Shown: positions 23,420 through 32,098, numbered from the stretch's first letter. The stretch is 64,000 bases of DNA from Ktedonospora formicarum (GCF_016587355.1 NZ_BNJF01000007.1:186001-250000), one strand, 5' to 3'. Notes: generated from the letters alone by a model not told the origin. Translations and numbers: made by a program.

Positions 23420-24214
23420 ATGGCACAGACCAAGTACGGATATCCGCTTAAAGTTGGCGTACAGTTGCATCCTCAGCATACCAGCTATCAAGATTATGCA
23501 GAGGCAGTACATCACTTTGATGAAATGGGTGTAGACTCGCTCTTCAACTGGGACCATTTCTTTCCCCTTTATGGCGATCCCCAGGGCAACCACTTTGAAG
23601 GCTGGACACTGCTCACAGCAATGGCAACATTGACCAAGCGTGCCCAGGTTGGCTGCCTTGTAACCTGTAATACATATCGCAACCCCTCTCTGCTGGCCGA
23701 TATGGCAAAGACGGTCGACCATATCAGCAACGGACGCTTGATTCTGGGCATCGGTGCTGGCTGGTTCGAGCGTGATTACACGGAATATAACTACGACTTC
23801 GGAACGGCTGGAAGCCGTCTGAAAGCCCTCGAAGAGGCGCTTCCCATCATCAAGAAGCGTTGGGAACAGGACGTTCCTAAGCCGATCCAAAGCCCTATTC
23901 CGATTCTCGTTGGTGGCGGAGGTGAGAAGAAGACGCTCCGCATCACCGCTCAGCACGCCAATATCTGGCACGGCTTCGGTGACCTGGATACCCTGCGTCA
24001 CAAGATGGAGGTGCTGGACAACTGGTGCAAAGAGGTTGGGCGCAACCCCAACGAGATCGAGCGCTCCAGTGGCGCAGCCGCTGACTTCAAAGAAGGGGAT
24101 CTCGATGCCGCTGTAGAAGCAGGTGTTACCCATTTCATCATGGGTATGCAGTCTCCCTGGGACTACAAGGCGGTTGAGAAGCTCATTCGCTGGCGCGATA
24201 GCCGCTCAAAGTAA
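23420..24214 (+). CDS. LLM-class (luciferase-like) F420-dependent oxidoreductase
   Basis: 264 residues forming a TIM-barrel of the bacterial luciferase superfamily. Typical segments: LKVGVQLHPQHTSY, the barrel loop DSLFNWDHFFPLYGDP, TKRAQVGCLVTCNTYRNPSLLADMAKTVDHISNGRLILGIGAGWFERDY, and IPILVGGGGEKKTLRITAQHANIWH. These match F420-using members (TIGR03560-like group) rather than FMN monooxygenases, which suggests the organism makes F420. The substrate is unknown. It is slightly shorter than average but complete at both ends. It is monocistronic with its own promoter and terminator. Confidence 0.9.
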   Translation: MAQTKYGYPLKVGVQLHPQHTSYQDYAEAVHHFDEMGVDSLFNWDHFFPLYGDPQGNHFEGWTLLTAMATLTKRAQVGCLVTCNTYRNPSLLADMAKTVDHISNGRLILGIGAGWFERDYTEYNYDFGTAGSRLKALEEALPIIKKRWEQDVPKPIQSPIPILVGGGGEKKTLRITAQHANIWHGFGDLDTLRHKMEVLDNWCKEVGRNPNEIERSSGAAADFKEGDLDAAVEAGVTHFIMGMQSPWDYKAVEKLIRWRDSRSK

Positions 24215-24228
24215 ATTTCCTTTATCAC

Positions 24229-24277
24229 ATAGAAGAGAAGGGCGAGCGCATCTAATGTGCTCGCCCTTCTCTTCTAT
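24229..24277. terminator. Bidirectional terminator between LLM oxidoreductase and Tic20-like genes
   Basis: Perfect 19-base inverted repeat (24229-24247 and 24259-24277) with an 11-base loop, between convergent stop codons. Confidence 0.85.
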
Positions 24278-24286
24278 ATAATCAGC

Positions 24287-24925
24287 CTACTTGACGGCAG
24301 GCTGAGGTGTCCCATCGTGACCAGAGAGGTGGGCAGCCATAGAACCAAAAAATGGGAGCTTATAGGTCTTCCCGTTGGCGGCCATAATCATACAAACCAA
24401 CCAACCAACGAATGCAAGACTGTTTAAGAGAAAGAAAGCGAGCATCAATCCCAGAATAAAAAAGCCATCCAGATGGGGAATACGCCCATAGATGTGCGAG
24501 CCCAGATCGCCTGTCAGAAACATGATAACATCAGCAAGATTGATGAAACCAAAGAAGAGTAGCGATTGCAGAGCATGGAAGCGCACATACTTATTCTGAA
24601 AACCGAAGAAGAGCAATACAAGGCCAGAGAACCAACCAACAAAGTAGCTCAGAGCGGCGGCCATTCGAGAACTGTTCGACTCGCCAACACGCATAAAGAG
24701 TGGTTGCCAGCCATAAAGCACATAACCTGAACCACCTTGAGGGGCCTGCTGTGGCGGTGGCATAACTTGCTCGCTACCCGGAACGCCAGATGCAAAATTG
24801 GTAGTGTGCATCGTTGGTTCCGCATATTCTTGGTTCAACGCACCTTCTGCCGCACCCGAATAACCTGATTCATAGAAGTATTGAGCCTGTACACTCGCTT
24901 GTGGCGGAATCTTTTCCCAAGACAT
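24287..24925 (-). CDS. DUF4870/Tic20-like membrane protein
   Basis: 212 residues. The N-terminal 85 residues are polar, Gln/Pro/Gly-rich and tyrosine-containing (probably cytosolic, disordered). Then three to four membrane helices: AALSYFVGWFSGLVLLFF, FHALQSLLFFGFINLADVIMF, FFILGLMLAFFLLNSLAFVGWLVCMIMAA. The block NKYVRFHALQSLLF is the diagnostic centre of the DUF4870/Tic20-like family, and the chain ends with GKTYKLPFFG as members do. Function unknown. The ATG at 24925 has AGGAG seven bases upstream; a GTG two codons earlier is less likely. Confidence 0.85.
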   Translation of the reverse strand: MSWEKIPPQASVQAQYFYESGYSGAAEGALNQEYAEPTMHTTNFASGVPGSEQVMPPPQQAPQGGSGYVLYGWQPLFMRVGESNSSRMAAALSYFVGWFSGLVLLFFGFQNKYVRFHALQSLLFFGFINLADVIMFLTGDLGSHIYGRIPHLDGFFILGLMLAFFLLNSLAFVGWLVCMIMAANGKTYKLPFFGSMAAHLSGHDGTPQPAVK

Positions 24926-25124
24926 AAACACTCTCCTGATTGTGTATCAAATGACCGGCAAGAGGTCAGAATAGAAGCTGTATCATACAGGTCAGAGCCC
25001 GGAGGATAACCTGTTTTGCCGCATTCGCATTAGGTTCATTGTTGATACTGTACCGCAGGAATGTCTCGGGTCTATCGCGAGAATGTCGCAAAGTTGTCGC
25101 AAAATGGGGATATATTAGAGCAGC

Positions 25125-25162
25125 AAAAAGCCGATACAGTCGCTTAACTGTACCGGCTTTTT
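25125..25162 (-). terminator. Intrinsic terminator of tRNA-His
   Basis: Sixteen-base inverted repeat with one mismatch (25125-25140 and 25147-25162). On the minus strand the stem ends in CGGCTTTTTG, giving a U-tract directly after the tRNA. Confidence 0.85.
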
Positions 25163-25168
25163 GAGAAG

Positions 25169-25242
25169 GGTGACCGATGGGGCTTGAACCCACAACCGCT
25201 GGAGCCACAATCCAGAGCTCTGCCTATTGAGCTACGGCCACC
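25169..25242 (-). tRNA. tRNA-His (anticodon GTG)
   Basis: Cloverleaf folds on the minus strand. Acceptor GTGGCCG pairs with CGGTCAC; D-arm AGCTC...GAGC; anticodon stem CTGGA/TCCAG encloses loop TTGTGGC, so the anticodon is GTG (His); T-arm GTGGG-TTCAAGC-CCCAT. The extra G at position -1 (25242) opposite C73 (25169), the tRNA-His identity element, is encoded. No CCA is encoded. It has its own consensus promoter and terminator. Confidence 0.96.
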
Positions 25243-25270
25243 ATGCTTGCATGTTTTGCAACACGTCGAT

Positions 25271-25299
25271 AGTATAGCGGAGGGCTTGCGACTTGTCAA
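25271..25299 (-). promoter_or_regulatory. Promoter of tRNA-His
   Basis: Minus-strand TTGACA (25294-25299), exact 17-base spacer, TATACT (25271-25276), about 30 bases upstream of the tRNA 5' end. Near-perfect sigma-70 consensus. Confidence 0.85.
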
Positions 25300-25344
25300 G
25301 AGGTTTTAGCCATGAGATTCTGGTTTCAGCAAAGTTGTGTACCC

Positions 25345-25373
25345 TTGACAAGAGGGTACTCCTGCCATACACT
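25345..25373 (+). promoter_or_regulatory. Promoter of cysE
   Basis: TTGACA (25345-25350), 17-base spacer, TACACT (25368-25373). It leaves a leader of about 105 bases before the cysE ATG, with AAAGGA close to the start. It is divergent from the tRNA-His promoter 46 bases away. Confidence 0.75.
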
Positions 25374-25484
25374 CCTCAAGAGAAGTGTCTATCAGTGTTG
25401 ATAGCGGATCAGAGACCAGTGCCGGATATCGATAGCGCGTACCCATTCACTCTCAACTGAGCAACAAGAAAAGGATCAAACGCT

Positions 25485-26213
25485 ATGTCGCAGGGACCTA
25501 GAAGTCTATCGAAGGAGAGCGAGGCCAGCCAGCATGCCTATGAGGCAGACCTGGCTCAACTACCCCAATTGCCACCCGGCGTCTCTATTCCCGCACCCAC
25601 GCAAACTCCCAGAAGACGCACCCGTTGGCCTGATGCCATAGATGTGATATTTGAGAAGGACCCGGCTTGCCATAACGTTTTCGAGGCTCTCACCTATCCA
25701 GGGCTCTGGGCCATTATCTATCACCGCATCGCACACGTGCTCTATCGTAGAGGTATCCCTCTCTTGCCTCACCTTATCTCTCAATTCGCGCGCTTCATCA
25801 CAGGAGGCATCGAGATCCATCCAGGCGCACAAATTGGCAGACGCTTCTTTATCGACCATGGTGCCGGAGTCGTCATTGGTGAGACAGCGGTCATTGGCGA
25901 TAACGTCATGCTCTACCACCATGTCACGCTAGGTGCGACTGGCTGGTGGCGTCCCAGCCCTGGACGCAAGCAGAAACGCCATCCCACCATTGAGGATGAC
26001 GTCACGATTGGCGTGGGGGCTGCGGTCCTGGGGCCGATTACGATTGGACGGGGCAGCAAGATTGGCGCAATGGCAATGGTGCAAGAATCAGTCTCGCCAA
26101 ATTCTGTTGTGGCCTCCAAGCCTGCCGAACTACTCATGAAAGGTGGAGCCCCTCTTGAGAAACATGAGGAGCTCACACAGGGCTGGAATGGCGAAATGGA
26201 TTACCAGATCTGA
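25485..26213 (+). CDS. cysE: Serine O-acetyltransferase
   Basis: 242 residues. The N-terminal 50 residues are variable and Pro-rich. The helical SATase domain follows (DPACHNVFEALTYPGLWAIIYHRIAH). Then the left-handed beta-helix of hexapeptide repeats: IEIHPGAQIGRRFFIDHGAGVVIGETAVIGDNVMLYHHVTLGATG, with His in FIDHG and in LYHHVTLG as catalytic/acetyl-CoA residues. It makes O-acetylserine for cysteine synthesis. It ends in DYQI, the kind of Ile-terminated tail that can bind cysteine synthase. It is monocistronic, 12 kb from the CysM operon; if that CysM prefers O-phosphoserine, CysE would feed a different synthase or MetY. Confidence 0.92.
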   Translation: MSQGPRSLSKESEASQHAYEADLAQLPQLPPGVSIPAPTQTPRRRTRWPDAIDVIFEKDPACHNVFEALTYPGLWAIIYHRIAHVLYRRGIPLLPHLISQFARFITGGIEIHPGAQIGRRFFIDHGAGVVIGETAVIGDNVMLYHHVTLGATGWWRPSPGRKQKRHPTIEDDVTIGVGAAVLGPITIGRGSKIGAMAMVQESVSPNSVVASKPAELLMKGGAPLEKHEELTQGWNGEMDYQI

Positions 26214-26225
26214 GAGCAAGCCCTT

Positions 26226-26340
26226 CATTCGCCTGAGCGTCGCCGCCTGGGATGCTCAGGCATTGCTTCCCACAAGCTCCGTTTGAAGTGGAACCACATG
26301 GCGGCGACGCTAGCCGCCGTTCAGGCAACGTTGGCGAATG
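26226..26340 (+). repeat. Dispersed repeat copy 2, longest copy with inverted ends
   Basis: Begins CATTCGCC and ends GGCGAATG, with inner inverted blocks GCGTCGCCGCC and GGCGGCGACGC and an outer near-match GCCTGAGCG/CGTTCAGGC. At 115 bases it is non-coding and lies between the convergent cysE and nucleoside hydrolase genes. Structure suggests a small non-autonomous mobile element or REPIN-like unit. Confidence 0.7.
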
Positions 26341-26367
26341 CATTTAGAGCAAGCTATCCCCACCACA

Positions 26368-27300
26368 TCACGCATACGTAAGCAAGGTATCAATTACCAT
26401 ATCCCAGAAACGCGCGACATACAATGAGGTTCCAACACGTGCGTTAGGAGCACGCCCAAGCTTATGATAGACATCGCAGATGGTGCGCCCGGCAGACCAC
26501 TTACCTTCCGTTTCGATCTCAACGCGCATCATCTGCCCTTCAATAATATCGGGCGAGATGACAGCAGCTACGGCACAGGGATCATGCACGGGAGGCGCGG
26601 CAAAGCCAAAGACCTGCTTGTAAGACTCGGCAAAATAGAGCAGAAGGTCGGCGGAAAAATTCGCAATGTGCCTCCTGGAGGCACGTAAGCGCTGAATGAT
26701 ATCCGGGGTTGCAAGGGCCTGGTGCGTCACCTCCAGGGGAATCAACGTAATGGGAATTCCACTATCAAAGACCTGGCAGGCAGCCTTAGGATCAAACCAG
26801 ATGTTAAACTCAGCAGCGGGGGTCGTATTCCCCAGGCCAATCGCGCCTCCCATCATTGAAATCGCCTTGATCTTCCCCTTGAGGTGGGGCGCGCGTATCA
26901 GGACTGTCGCGATATTGGTCAGGGGGCCAGTCGCAACGAGCGTAATGGGGTCTTCGGAATGACTCAAGAGATCAATTATCAGGTCAACCGCGTGTTGAGG
27001 CGCAAGCGTGAAATCAGGTTCGGGAATGTGCGGTCCATCCAGACCCGTTACGCCATGAATGTCCGCCGCATATTCAGATGGGCGTACCAGAGGCTTCTCC
27101 ATACCACGCGCGACCGGGATATGATGTATTCCAGCCAGAGAACAGACCTTGAGCGCGTTACGTGCTGTCTTCTCCACAGCCTGATTACCAGCTACTGTCG
27201 TCACAGCCAGTAGCTCAATCGCGGGATGATGAGCAGCCAGTAAGAGAGCAATGGCGTCATCATGCCCAGGATCACAGTCTAGAATGATCTTATGAACCAT
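26368..27300 (-). CDS. Inosine-uridine-preferring nucleoside hydrolase family protein
   Basis: 310 residues. The N-terminal calcium site is ILDCDPGHDDAIALLLA (DxDPGxDD), and the family's VTTVAGNQ and later GGAIGLGNTTPAAEFNIWFDPKAA (GGA...N.aEFNi..DP.Aa) follow, with HDPCA near the end as the catalytic His-Asp pair. It hydrolyses ribonucleosides to base and ribose. The ATG at 27300, preceded by AAGGGAAG, is preferred to the frame opening at 27336. It is divergent from the phosphofructokinase/phosphopentomutase operon, giving a nucleoside-salvage neighbourhood. Base preference is not predicted. Confidence 0.92.
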   Translation of the reverse strand: MVHKIILDCDPGHDDAIALLLAAHHPAIELLAVTTVAGNQAVEKTARNALKVCSLAGIHHIPVARGMEKPLVRPSEYAADIHGVTGLDGPHIPEPDFTLAPQHAVDLIIDLLSHSEDPITLVATGPLTNIATVLIRAPHLKGKIKAISMMGGAIGLGNTTPAAEFNIWFDPKAACQVFDSGIPITLIPLEVTHQALATPDIIQRLRASRRHIANFSADLLLYFAESYKQVFGFAAPPVHDPCAVAAVISPDIIEGQMMRVEIETEGKWSAGRTICDVYHKLGRAPNARVGTSLYVARFWDMVIDTLLTYA

Positions 27301-27466
27301 AAAGATCTTCCCTTTCATCTCGCGCATTGGATACAAGCATCAATTATCCAGGTAAATCATACGCGCAACGCAATACACTCAGAATTATGAATAGATACTA
27401 GCATATTCTCACAGGCTCTCGTCAACTCAATATATGGCCTCATTTACCCGCTCACAGAGCTTTCCC

Positions 27467-27496
27467 TCGACGCTCTCACTAAATCCTTGCTATAAT
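27467..27496 (+). promoter_or_regulatory. Promoter of the phosphofructokinase-deoB operon
   Basis: Consensus -10 TATAAT (27491-27496) with a weaker -35 TCGACG (27467-27472) and 18-base spacer, about 45 bases before the annotated start. Confidence 0.6.
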
Positions 27497-27540
27497 GACC
27501 GTGCATTAGTTGTTCAAACAGAGCAACGCAAACGACACCT

Positions 27541-28803
27541 ATGTGCCCAGGCAGGCAGACTGACCAGGGTACATCTTTCGGGGGAAAAGCATTGGCATCC
27601 TTACGTTCCGGTAATCTGCTTATTGGTCAATCCGGTGGCGCGACCGCCGTGATTAACGCAAGCCTGGTGGGAGCGGTCGAGGCGGCTCTGAATGATACGC
27701 GCATCAAAGGCGTGTATGGCATGCATTATGGAATCGCCGGCCTGTTGAACGAAGATCTGCTCGACCTACGACAACAACCCGACACGCTCTGGCCTCAACT
27801 TCTTTATACACCTTCCGCCGCGCTCGGCTCCTGCCGCTACAAGCTGAAAGAGCAGGACATTGAGAAGGCGCTTACTATTTTTCGTCGCTACGATATTCGT
27901 TATCTGCTCTATATTGGGGGAAATGATTCTGCCGATACGGCCCATCGTCTTGCCCTGGCCGCACGCAAGAGCAATTATGAGCTCTACGCGATTAGCATTC
28001 CCAAGACGATTGATAATGATCTCCCCTTCACGGATCACAGCCCCGGCTATGGGAGCGCAGCCCGCTTTCTCGCCACAGCGACACAAGACTCAACTATGAA
28101 TACCCTCTCGATGCCAAGCCACTACCCGGTCAAAATCATCGAGACCATGGGGCGCAACGCTGGCTGGCTAGCGGCATCCTCGGCTTTGGGAAAGCACGAC
28201 GAGTCTGACGCTCCCCATATTATCCTGATCCCAGAACAGACTTTCAGAGCAGAGCGCTTTCTCGCTCAGGTCGAAGAAGCATATCGACGTTACGGATATG
28301 TCGTAGTCGTAGCCTCCGAGGCCTTACGTGATGAGCAAGGGCAGGCGCTAGGCGCGTCGGGGCAGGTGGGGGTAGATGCCTTCCAGCATCCTTTGTTGAG
28401 CGGAACAGCACAAGCGCTGGTGGAACTGGTCAAGCAAGAACTTCACCTGCGGGCACGCTTTGATAAACCGGGCGACTTCCAACGCATGTCGTCTCGCTAC
28501 GCGTCGCCAGTTGATCGCCAGGAAGCCTATCTCGTCGGGCAAGAGGCAGTAAAGGCAGCTTTACGGGGCGAGAATGATAAAATGATAACACTGGTGCGTC
28601 ATGATGAACCGACCTACCACTGCTCAACCGGACTGGTCGATCTCAAAAACGTCGCTAACGTGCAACATCTCATTCCTGAGACATACTTTGATGCACACAA
28701 CGCGATGGTGACGCCAGCCTTTTATACATACGCACAACCGCTCATTGGCGAGCCACTAACGCGTTACCCGCGCGTGGACACAACGAAGGTCATAACACTA
28801 TGA
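27541..28803 (+). CDS. 6-phosphofructokinase family protein, probably PPi-dependent
   Basis: 420 residues. NLLIGQSGGATAVINAS opens the PFK fold. The motif that is GGDGS in ATP enzymes reads GGNDS (126-130) and the catalytic loop reads PKTIDND (154-160). An Asp in the fourth place and a Lys before TIDND are the known marks of pyrophosphate-dependent enzymes; MGRNAGW follows as the substrate site. The Asn in GGNDS marks a less-studied subgroup. It phosphorylates fructose 6-phosphate or a related sugar phosphate such as sedoheptulose 7-phosphate. The ATG at 27541 has no clear ribosome site; a TTG at 27592 with GGGGG upstream is a possible true start. The stop overlaps the deoB start by four bases. 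Confidence 0.85.
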   Translation: MCPGRQTDQGTSFGGKALASLRSGNLLIGQSGGATAVINASLVGAVEAALNDTRIKGVYGMHYGIAGLLNEDLLDLRQQPDTLWPQLLYTPSAALGSCRYKLKEQDIEKALTIFRRYDIRYLLYIGGNDSADTAHRLALAARKSNYELYAISIPKTIDNDLPFTDHSPGYGSAARFLATATQDSTMNTLSMPSHYPVKIIETMGRNAGWLAASSALGKHDESDAPHIILIPEQTFRAERFLAQVEEAYRRYGYVVVVASEALRDEQGQALGASGQVGVDAFQHPLLSGTAQALVELVKQELHLRARFDKPGDFQRMSSRYASPVDRQEAYLVGQEAVKAALRGENDKMITLVRHDEPTYHCSTGLVDLKNVANVQHLIPETYFDAHNAMVTPAFYTYAQPLIGEPLTRYPRVDTTKVITL

Positions 28804-29981
28804 GCACACTTACACGAGCCATTGTCGTCGTTCTGGATGGGGTAGGCGCAGGAGCAAATCCTGATAGCGCCGCCTATGGTGACGAAGGCGCGAGTTCACT
28901 AGAACATTGCGCGCAGGCCATAGGCGGTCTTGCGCTCCCCAACCTGGGAAGTATTGGTCTGGGCAATGTAACACCTATGCAGGGCACTCCACCACAAGAA
29001 GCTCCTCTAGGCGCATTCGGACGCATGAATGAGACCGCAGCAGGCAAAGATAGTGTAGCGGGACACTGGGAACTTACTGGCGTAGCCCTTCCTAAACCAT
29101 TGCCAACCTACCCGCAAGGCTTCCCACCCGAGGTAGTCTCCGCCTTTGAAGAGGCAAGTGGGCATAAAGTCATTGGCAATAAGGTCGCGTCTGGCACCGA
29201 GATTATCAAGGAGCTTGGCGAGGAACATGTACGCTCAGGAAGACCCATTCTCTATACCTCAGCGGATAGCGTCTTCCAGATCGCCGCGCACCAGGATGTT
29301 GTGCCCCTTGAAGAACTCTATCGCATCTGCCAGATCGCGCGCGATATGCTAACAGGAGAGCACGCCGTTGGGCGCGTTATCGCACGCCCCTTTATCGGCA
29401 CACCTGGGAACTTTACCCGCACAGAGCATCGGCGCGACTTCGCACTGGAGCCTATGGGAACTACCCTGCTCGACTTGCTAAAGGCTGGCGGACGCGATGT
29501 AATTGGGATTGGGAAAATAGAAGATCTCTTTGCTGGGCGTGGCCTGACAGAACGCGACCATACAGAGACCAATGCCGAAGGCATGGCCTCAACCTTACGC
29601 TGGCTGAAGCGTGACTTTAACGGTTTGCTCTTCGTGAATCTGGTAGAATTTGATATGTTATGGGGCCATCGACGCGATAGCCAGGGATACGCACAAGCAC
29701 TTCGCGAGGTAGACGACTGGTTTGGTCAAATAAAGCATGCCCTACGACCGGGAGACGCGATCTTCTTCTCAGCAGATCATGGTGTAGATCCAACCTATCG
29801 TGGAACAGATCATACACGCGAGTGCGTCCCACTGCTGGCCTACGGTCCTGCTGTACGTGCAGGGGTTGACCTGGGAACGCGCGCTTCAATGGCTGATCTG
29901 GGACAAACGCTAGCTGAGGTCTTCCAGGTTGGGACGCTCAATGCAGGTACCAGTTTCGCACAAGAGCTTGGCTTACGGTAA
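28800..29981 (+). CDS. deoB: Phosphopentomutase
   Basis: 393 residues of the alkaline-phosphatase superfamily. AIVVVLDGVGAGANPDS carries the first metal-binding Asp; AAGKDSVAGHWELTGV is the DeoB-specific segment with the phosphorylated Thr/Ser neighbourhood; TEHRRDFALEP and FFSADHGVDPTYRGTDHTRECVPLLAYG supply the remaining Asp/His metal ligands. It interconverts ribose or deoxyribose 1-phosphate and 5-phosphate. The ATGA overlap with the phosphofructokinase gene implies translational coupling, linking nucleoside catabolism to sugar-phosphate metabolism. Confidence 0.95.
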   Translation: MSTLTRAIVVVLDGVGAGANPDSAAYGDEGASSLEHCAQAIGGLALPNLGSIGLGNVTPMQGTPPQEAPLGAFGRMNETAAGKDSVAGHWELTGVALPKPLPTYPQGFPPEVVSAFEEASGHKVIGNKVASGTEIIKELGEEHVRSGRPILYTSADSVFQIAAHQDVVPLEELYRICQIARDMLTGEHAVGRVIARPFIGTPGNFTRTEHRRDFALEPMGTTLLDLLKAGGRDVIGIGKIEDLFAGRGLTERDHTETNAEGMASTLRWLKRDFNGLLFVNLVEFDMLWGHRRDSQGYAQALREVDDWFGQIKHALRPGDAIFFSADHGVDPTYRGTDHTRECVPLLAYGPAVRAGVDLGTRASMADLGQTLAEVFQVGTLNAGTSFAQELGLR

Positions 29982-30054
29982 ACTCTTCTAAAGGCGTAAA
30001 TAGCGCGTAGAATATCCGACAGAAAGGATAGCGCTCCTCTAGCTACGGTTAAGA

Positions 30055-30651
30055 ATGTGGAGCATCGGCAAAGTCATGACTGAACTACAACGCGATAATC
30101 GAGCAAGCAGTACGTCCACGCTACATGGACCGCGCATCACGTTGCGTCGTCCAACCATGCAGGATGCACACCATGTTTTTCACTGGGAACGCGATGATGA
30201 GGTGTGGCGCTACGATCCCTATCGCCCGTATTCACGCACTATGGCTGAGTTTATTCCCGTTTTTGAGCGCAATTATGTGAAAGGAAATGGACGCCAATTC
30301 TGGTTTATCATTGAGGATGAAGAGCATACCCCTATCGGAACCATTACATACTTTAACCTGGATTACCGAGGCGGGCAGGTAGAGGTGGGCCTGGGAATTG
30401 GCAACAAACAGCGGTGGGGACGGGGCTATGGCTCCGAAGCAATTCGTACAGTCGTTGACTATCTGTTTAGTATGCCATTCCTTGGACGCGTCTATGCCGA
30501 AACAGCTATGGCTAATACGCCTTCCAGACGCGCCTTCGCCAGAAGCCATTTCACCGAAGTGGGACAAATCTACGATCCTCGCAGTTCCGGCGAACCCTGG
30601 GTCCTTATAGAAATTACACGGGCCGACTGGCAGAAGTCGCGCCATACGTAG
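30055..30651 (+). CDS. GNAT N-acetyltransferase, RimJ/RimL type
   Basis: 198 residues. GPRITLRRPTMQDAHHVFHW is the usual opening strand, and acetyl-CoA binding is by GLGIGNKQRWGRGYGSEAIRTVVDYLF (Q/RxxGxG/A-type loop). VYAETAMANTPSRRAFARSHFTEVG completes motif B. The relatives acetylate protein N-termini, aminoglycosides or small amines; the substrate is not predictable. The start is uncertain: an ATG at 30076 (MTELQRDN) is equally plausible, and neither has a well-spaced ribosome site. It is probably monocistronic. Confidence 0.85.
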   Translation: MWSIGKVMTELQRDNRASSTSTLHGPRITLRRPTMQDAHHVFHWERDDEVWRYDPYRPYSRTMAEFIPVFERNYVKGNGRQFWFIIEDEEHTPIGTITYFNLDYRGGQVEVGLGIGNKQRWGRGYGSEAIRTVVDYLFSMPFLGRVYAETAMANTPSRRAFARSHFTEVGQIYDPRSSGEPWVLIEITRADWQKSRHT

Positions 30652-30739
30652 CAACCAGACAATCTCATTTTCATCGTGGTATATATAGAAAGGAGACGCG
30701 CGGGAACAAAGACAATATAGCGACCCGCGCGAGACTGTA

Positions 30740-32098
30740 ATGAGTACACAAGCAAGCATCGACCCCTCTATCTTTGGGGCATATGACATTCGTGGCGTGT
30801 ATGGTGAGAAACTGACTGAAGAAACCGCCTACATCATTGGGCGTGCCGCTGGTCAATATCTTGACGTACCAGAGATCGCAGTAGGCCGCGATATGCGTCT
30901 CTCCTCACCTCAACTGGCAGCCAACCTGATCCGGGGTCTAACCGATCAGGGTGTCAATGTCATTGATCTGGGATTGGTCACGACCGACGCCCTCTATTTT
31001 GCCGTTGGCAAGTTCAATTATGCCGCCGGAGTCATGATTACAGCATCCCATAATCCGGGCAAGTACAACGGCATGAAGTTCTGCCGTGCACAGGCATACC
31101 CTATCAGCCGTGATACCGGCCTGGGCGAGATCCGCGATCTGGCAGTCAAGGGCCAGTTCAGCGAGCCAACGCAAAAGGGCGAGGTCAGCAAGCAAGATAT
31201 TACCGATGCCTACGTTCAGCACGCCCTCTCTTTCATCGACATCAAGAAGATCAAGCCACTCAAGATCGTCGCGGACGCAGGCAATGGTATGGCAGGCCTG
31301 ATGCTGCCTCACGTCTTCAAACATCTCCCCTGCGAGTTGGTACCGCTCTACTTTGAACTGGACGGCTCCTTCCCCAATCATCCCGCCAGCCCAATCGAGC
31401 CAGAGAATATGGTCGACGTTCAGAAGAAGGTACGCGAGACCAATGCCGATATGGGTGTGGCCTTCGATGGCGATGCCGACCGCATGTTCCCTGTAGATGA
31501 GCATGGCGATCTGGTAGATGGCTCAATGGTGACGCTGGCAGTAACCAATAGTCTCCTGCAAAAGCAGCCAGGGTCGACCATCCTCTACAATCTGATCGTT
31601 AGCCGCGCCGTGCCTGAACTGGTCGAGAAACTTGGCGGAAAATCAGGCCGCACACGAGTTGGGCACTCATTCATCAAGGCTCAGATGCGCGATGAGAACG
31701 CGATCTTCGGCGGCGAGCACTCGGGGCACTTCTACTTCCGCGACAACTGGTATGCCGATTCAGGTCTGATCGCCTTCCTCATTATGCTCGAACTGGTTTC
31801 CACTGAGGACAAACCTCTCTCAGAGGCCATCAAACCCCTGGATATCTACTACCGTAGCGGCGAGATTAATAGCACTGTTCAGGATGCCCAGGCAAAGATC
31901 GCGCAGGTCAAAGAGCACTTTGGCAAGCAGGCCAGGTCCGTAGATACGCTGGACGGCGTTAGCGTGGACTATGGTGACTGGTGGTTCAATGTTCGCGCCT
32001 CCAACACAGAGCCGCTACTCCGCCTAAATCTTGAGGCGAAAAATCCGTCCCTTATGGAGCAGAAACGCGATGAGGTGTTGAGCTTTATTCGCGGCTAA
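30740..32098 (+). CDS. Phosphomannomutase/phosphoglucomutase
   Basis: 452 residues, four-domain alpha-D-phosphohexomutase. FGAYDIRGVYG opens it; the phosphoserine loop is TASHNPGKYNGMK (Ser103); the metal loop is FDGDADRMFP; the sugar-binding loop is GGEHSGHFYF; and the phosphate-binding C-terminus is RASNTEPLLRLNLEAK. The GEHSGH sequence fits the bifunctional PMM/PGM group. It supplies mannose 1-phosphate or glucose 1-phosphate for cell-surface polysaccharides, or glycogen together with the GH57 enzyme. No close operon partner. A 14-base hairpin follows the stop. Confidence 0.93.
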   Translation: MSTQASIDPSIFGAYDIRGVYGEKLTEETAYIIGRAAGQYLDVPEIAVGRDMRLSSPQLAANLIRGLTDQGVNVIDLGLVTTDALYFAVGKFNYAAGVMITASHNPGKYNGMKFCRAQAYPISRDTGLGEIRDLAVKGQFSEPTQKGEVSKQDITDAYVQHALSFIDIKKIKPLKIVADAGNGMAGLMLPHVFKHLPCELVPLYFELDGSFPNHPASPIEPENMVDVQKKVRETNADMGVAFDGDADRMFPVDEHGDLVDGSMVTLAVTNSLLQKQPGSTILYNLIVSRAVPELVEKLGGKSGRTRVGHSFIKAQMRDENAIFGGEHSGHFYFRDNWYADSGLIAFLIMLELVSTEDKPLSEAIKPLDIYYRSGEINSTVQDAQAKIAQVKEHFGKQARSVDTLDGVSVDYGDWWFNVRASNTEPLLRLNLEAKNPSLMEQKRDEVLSFIRG

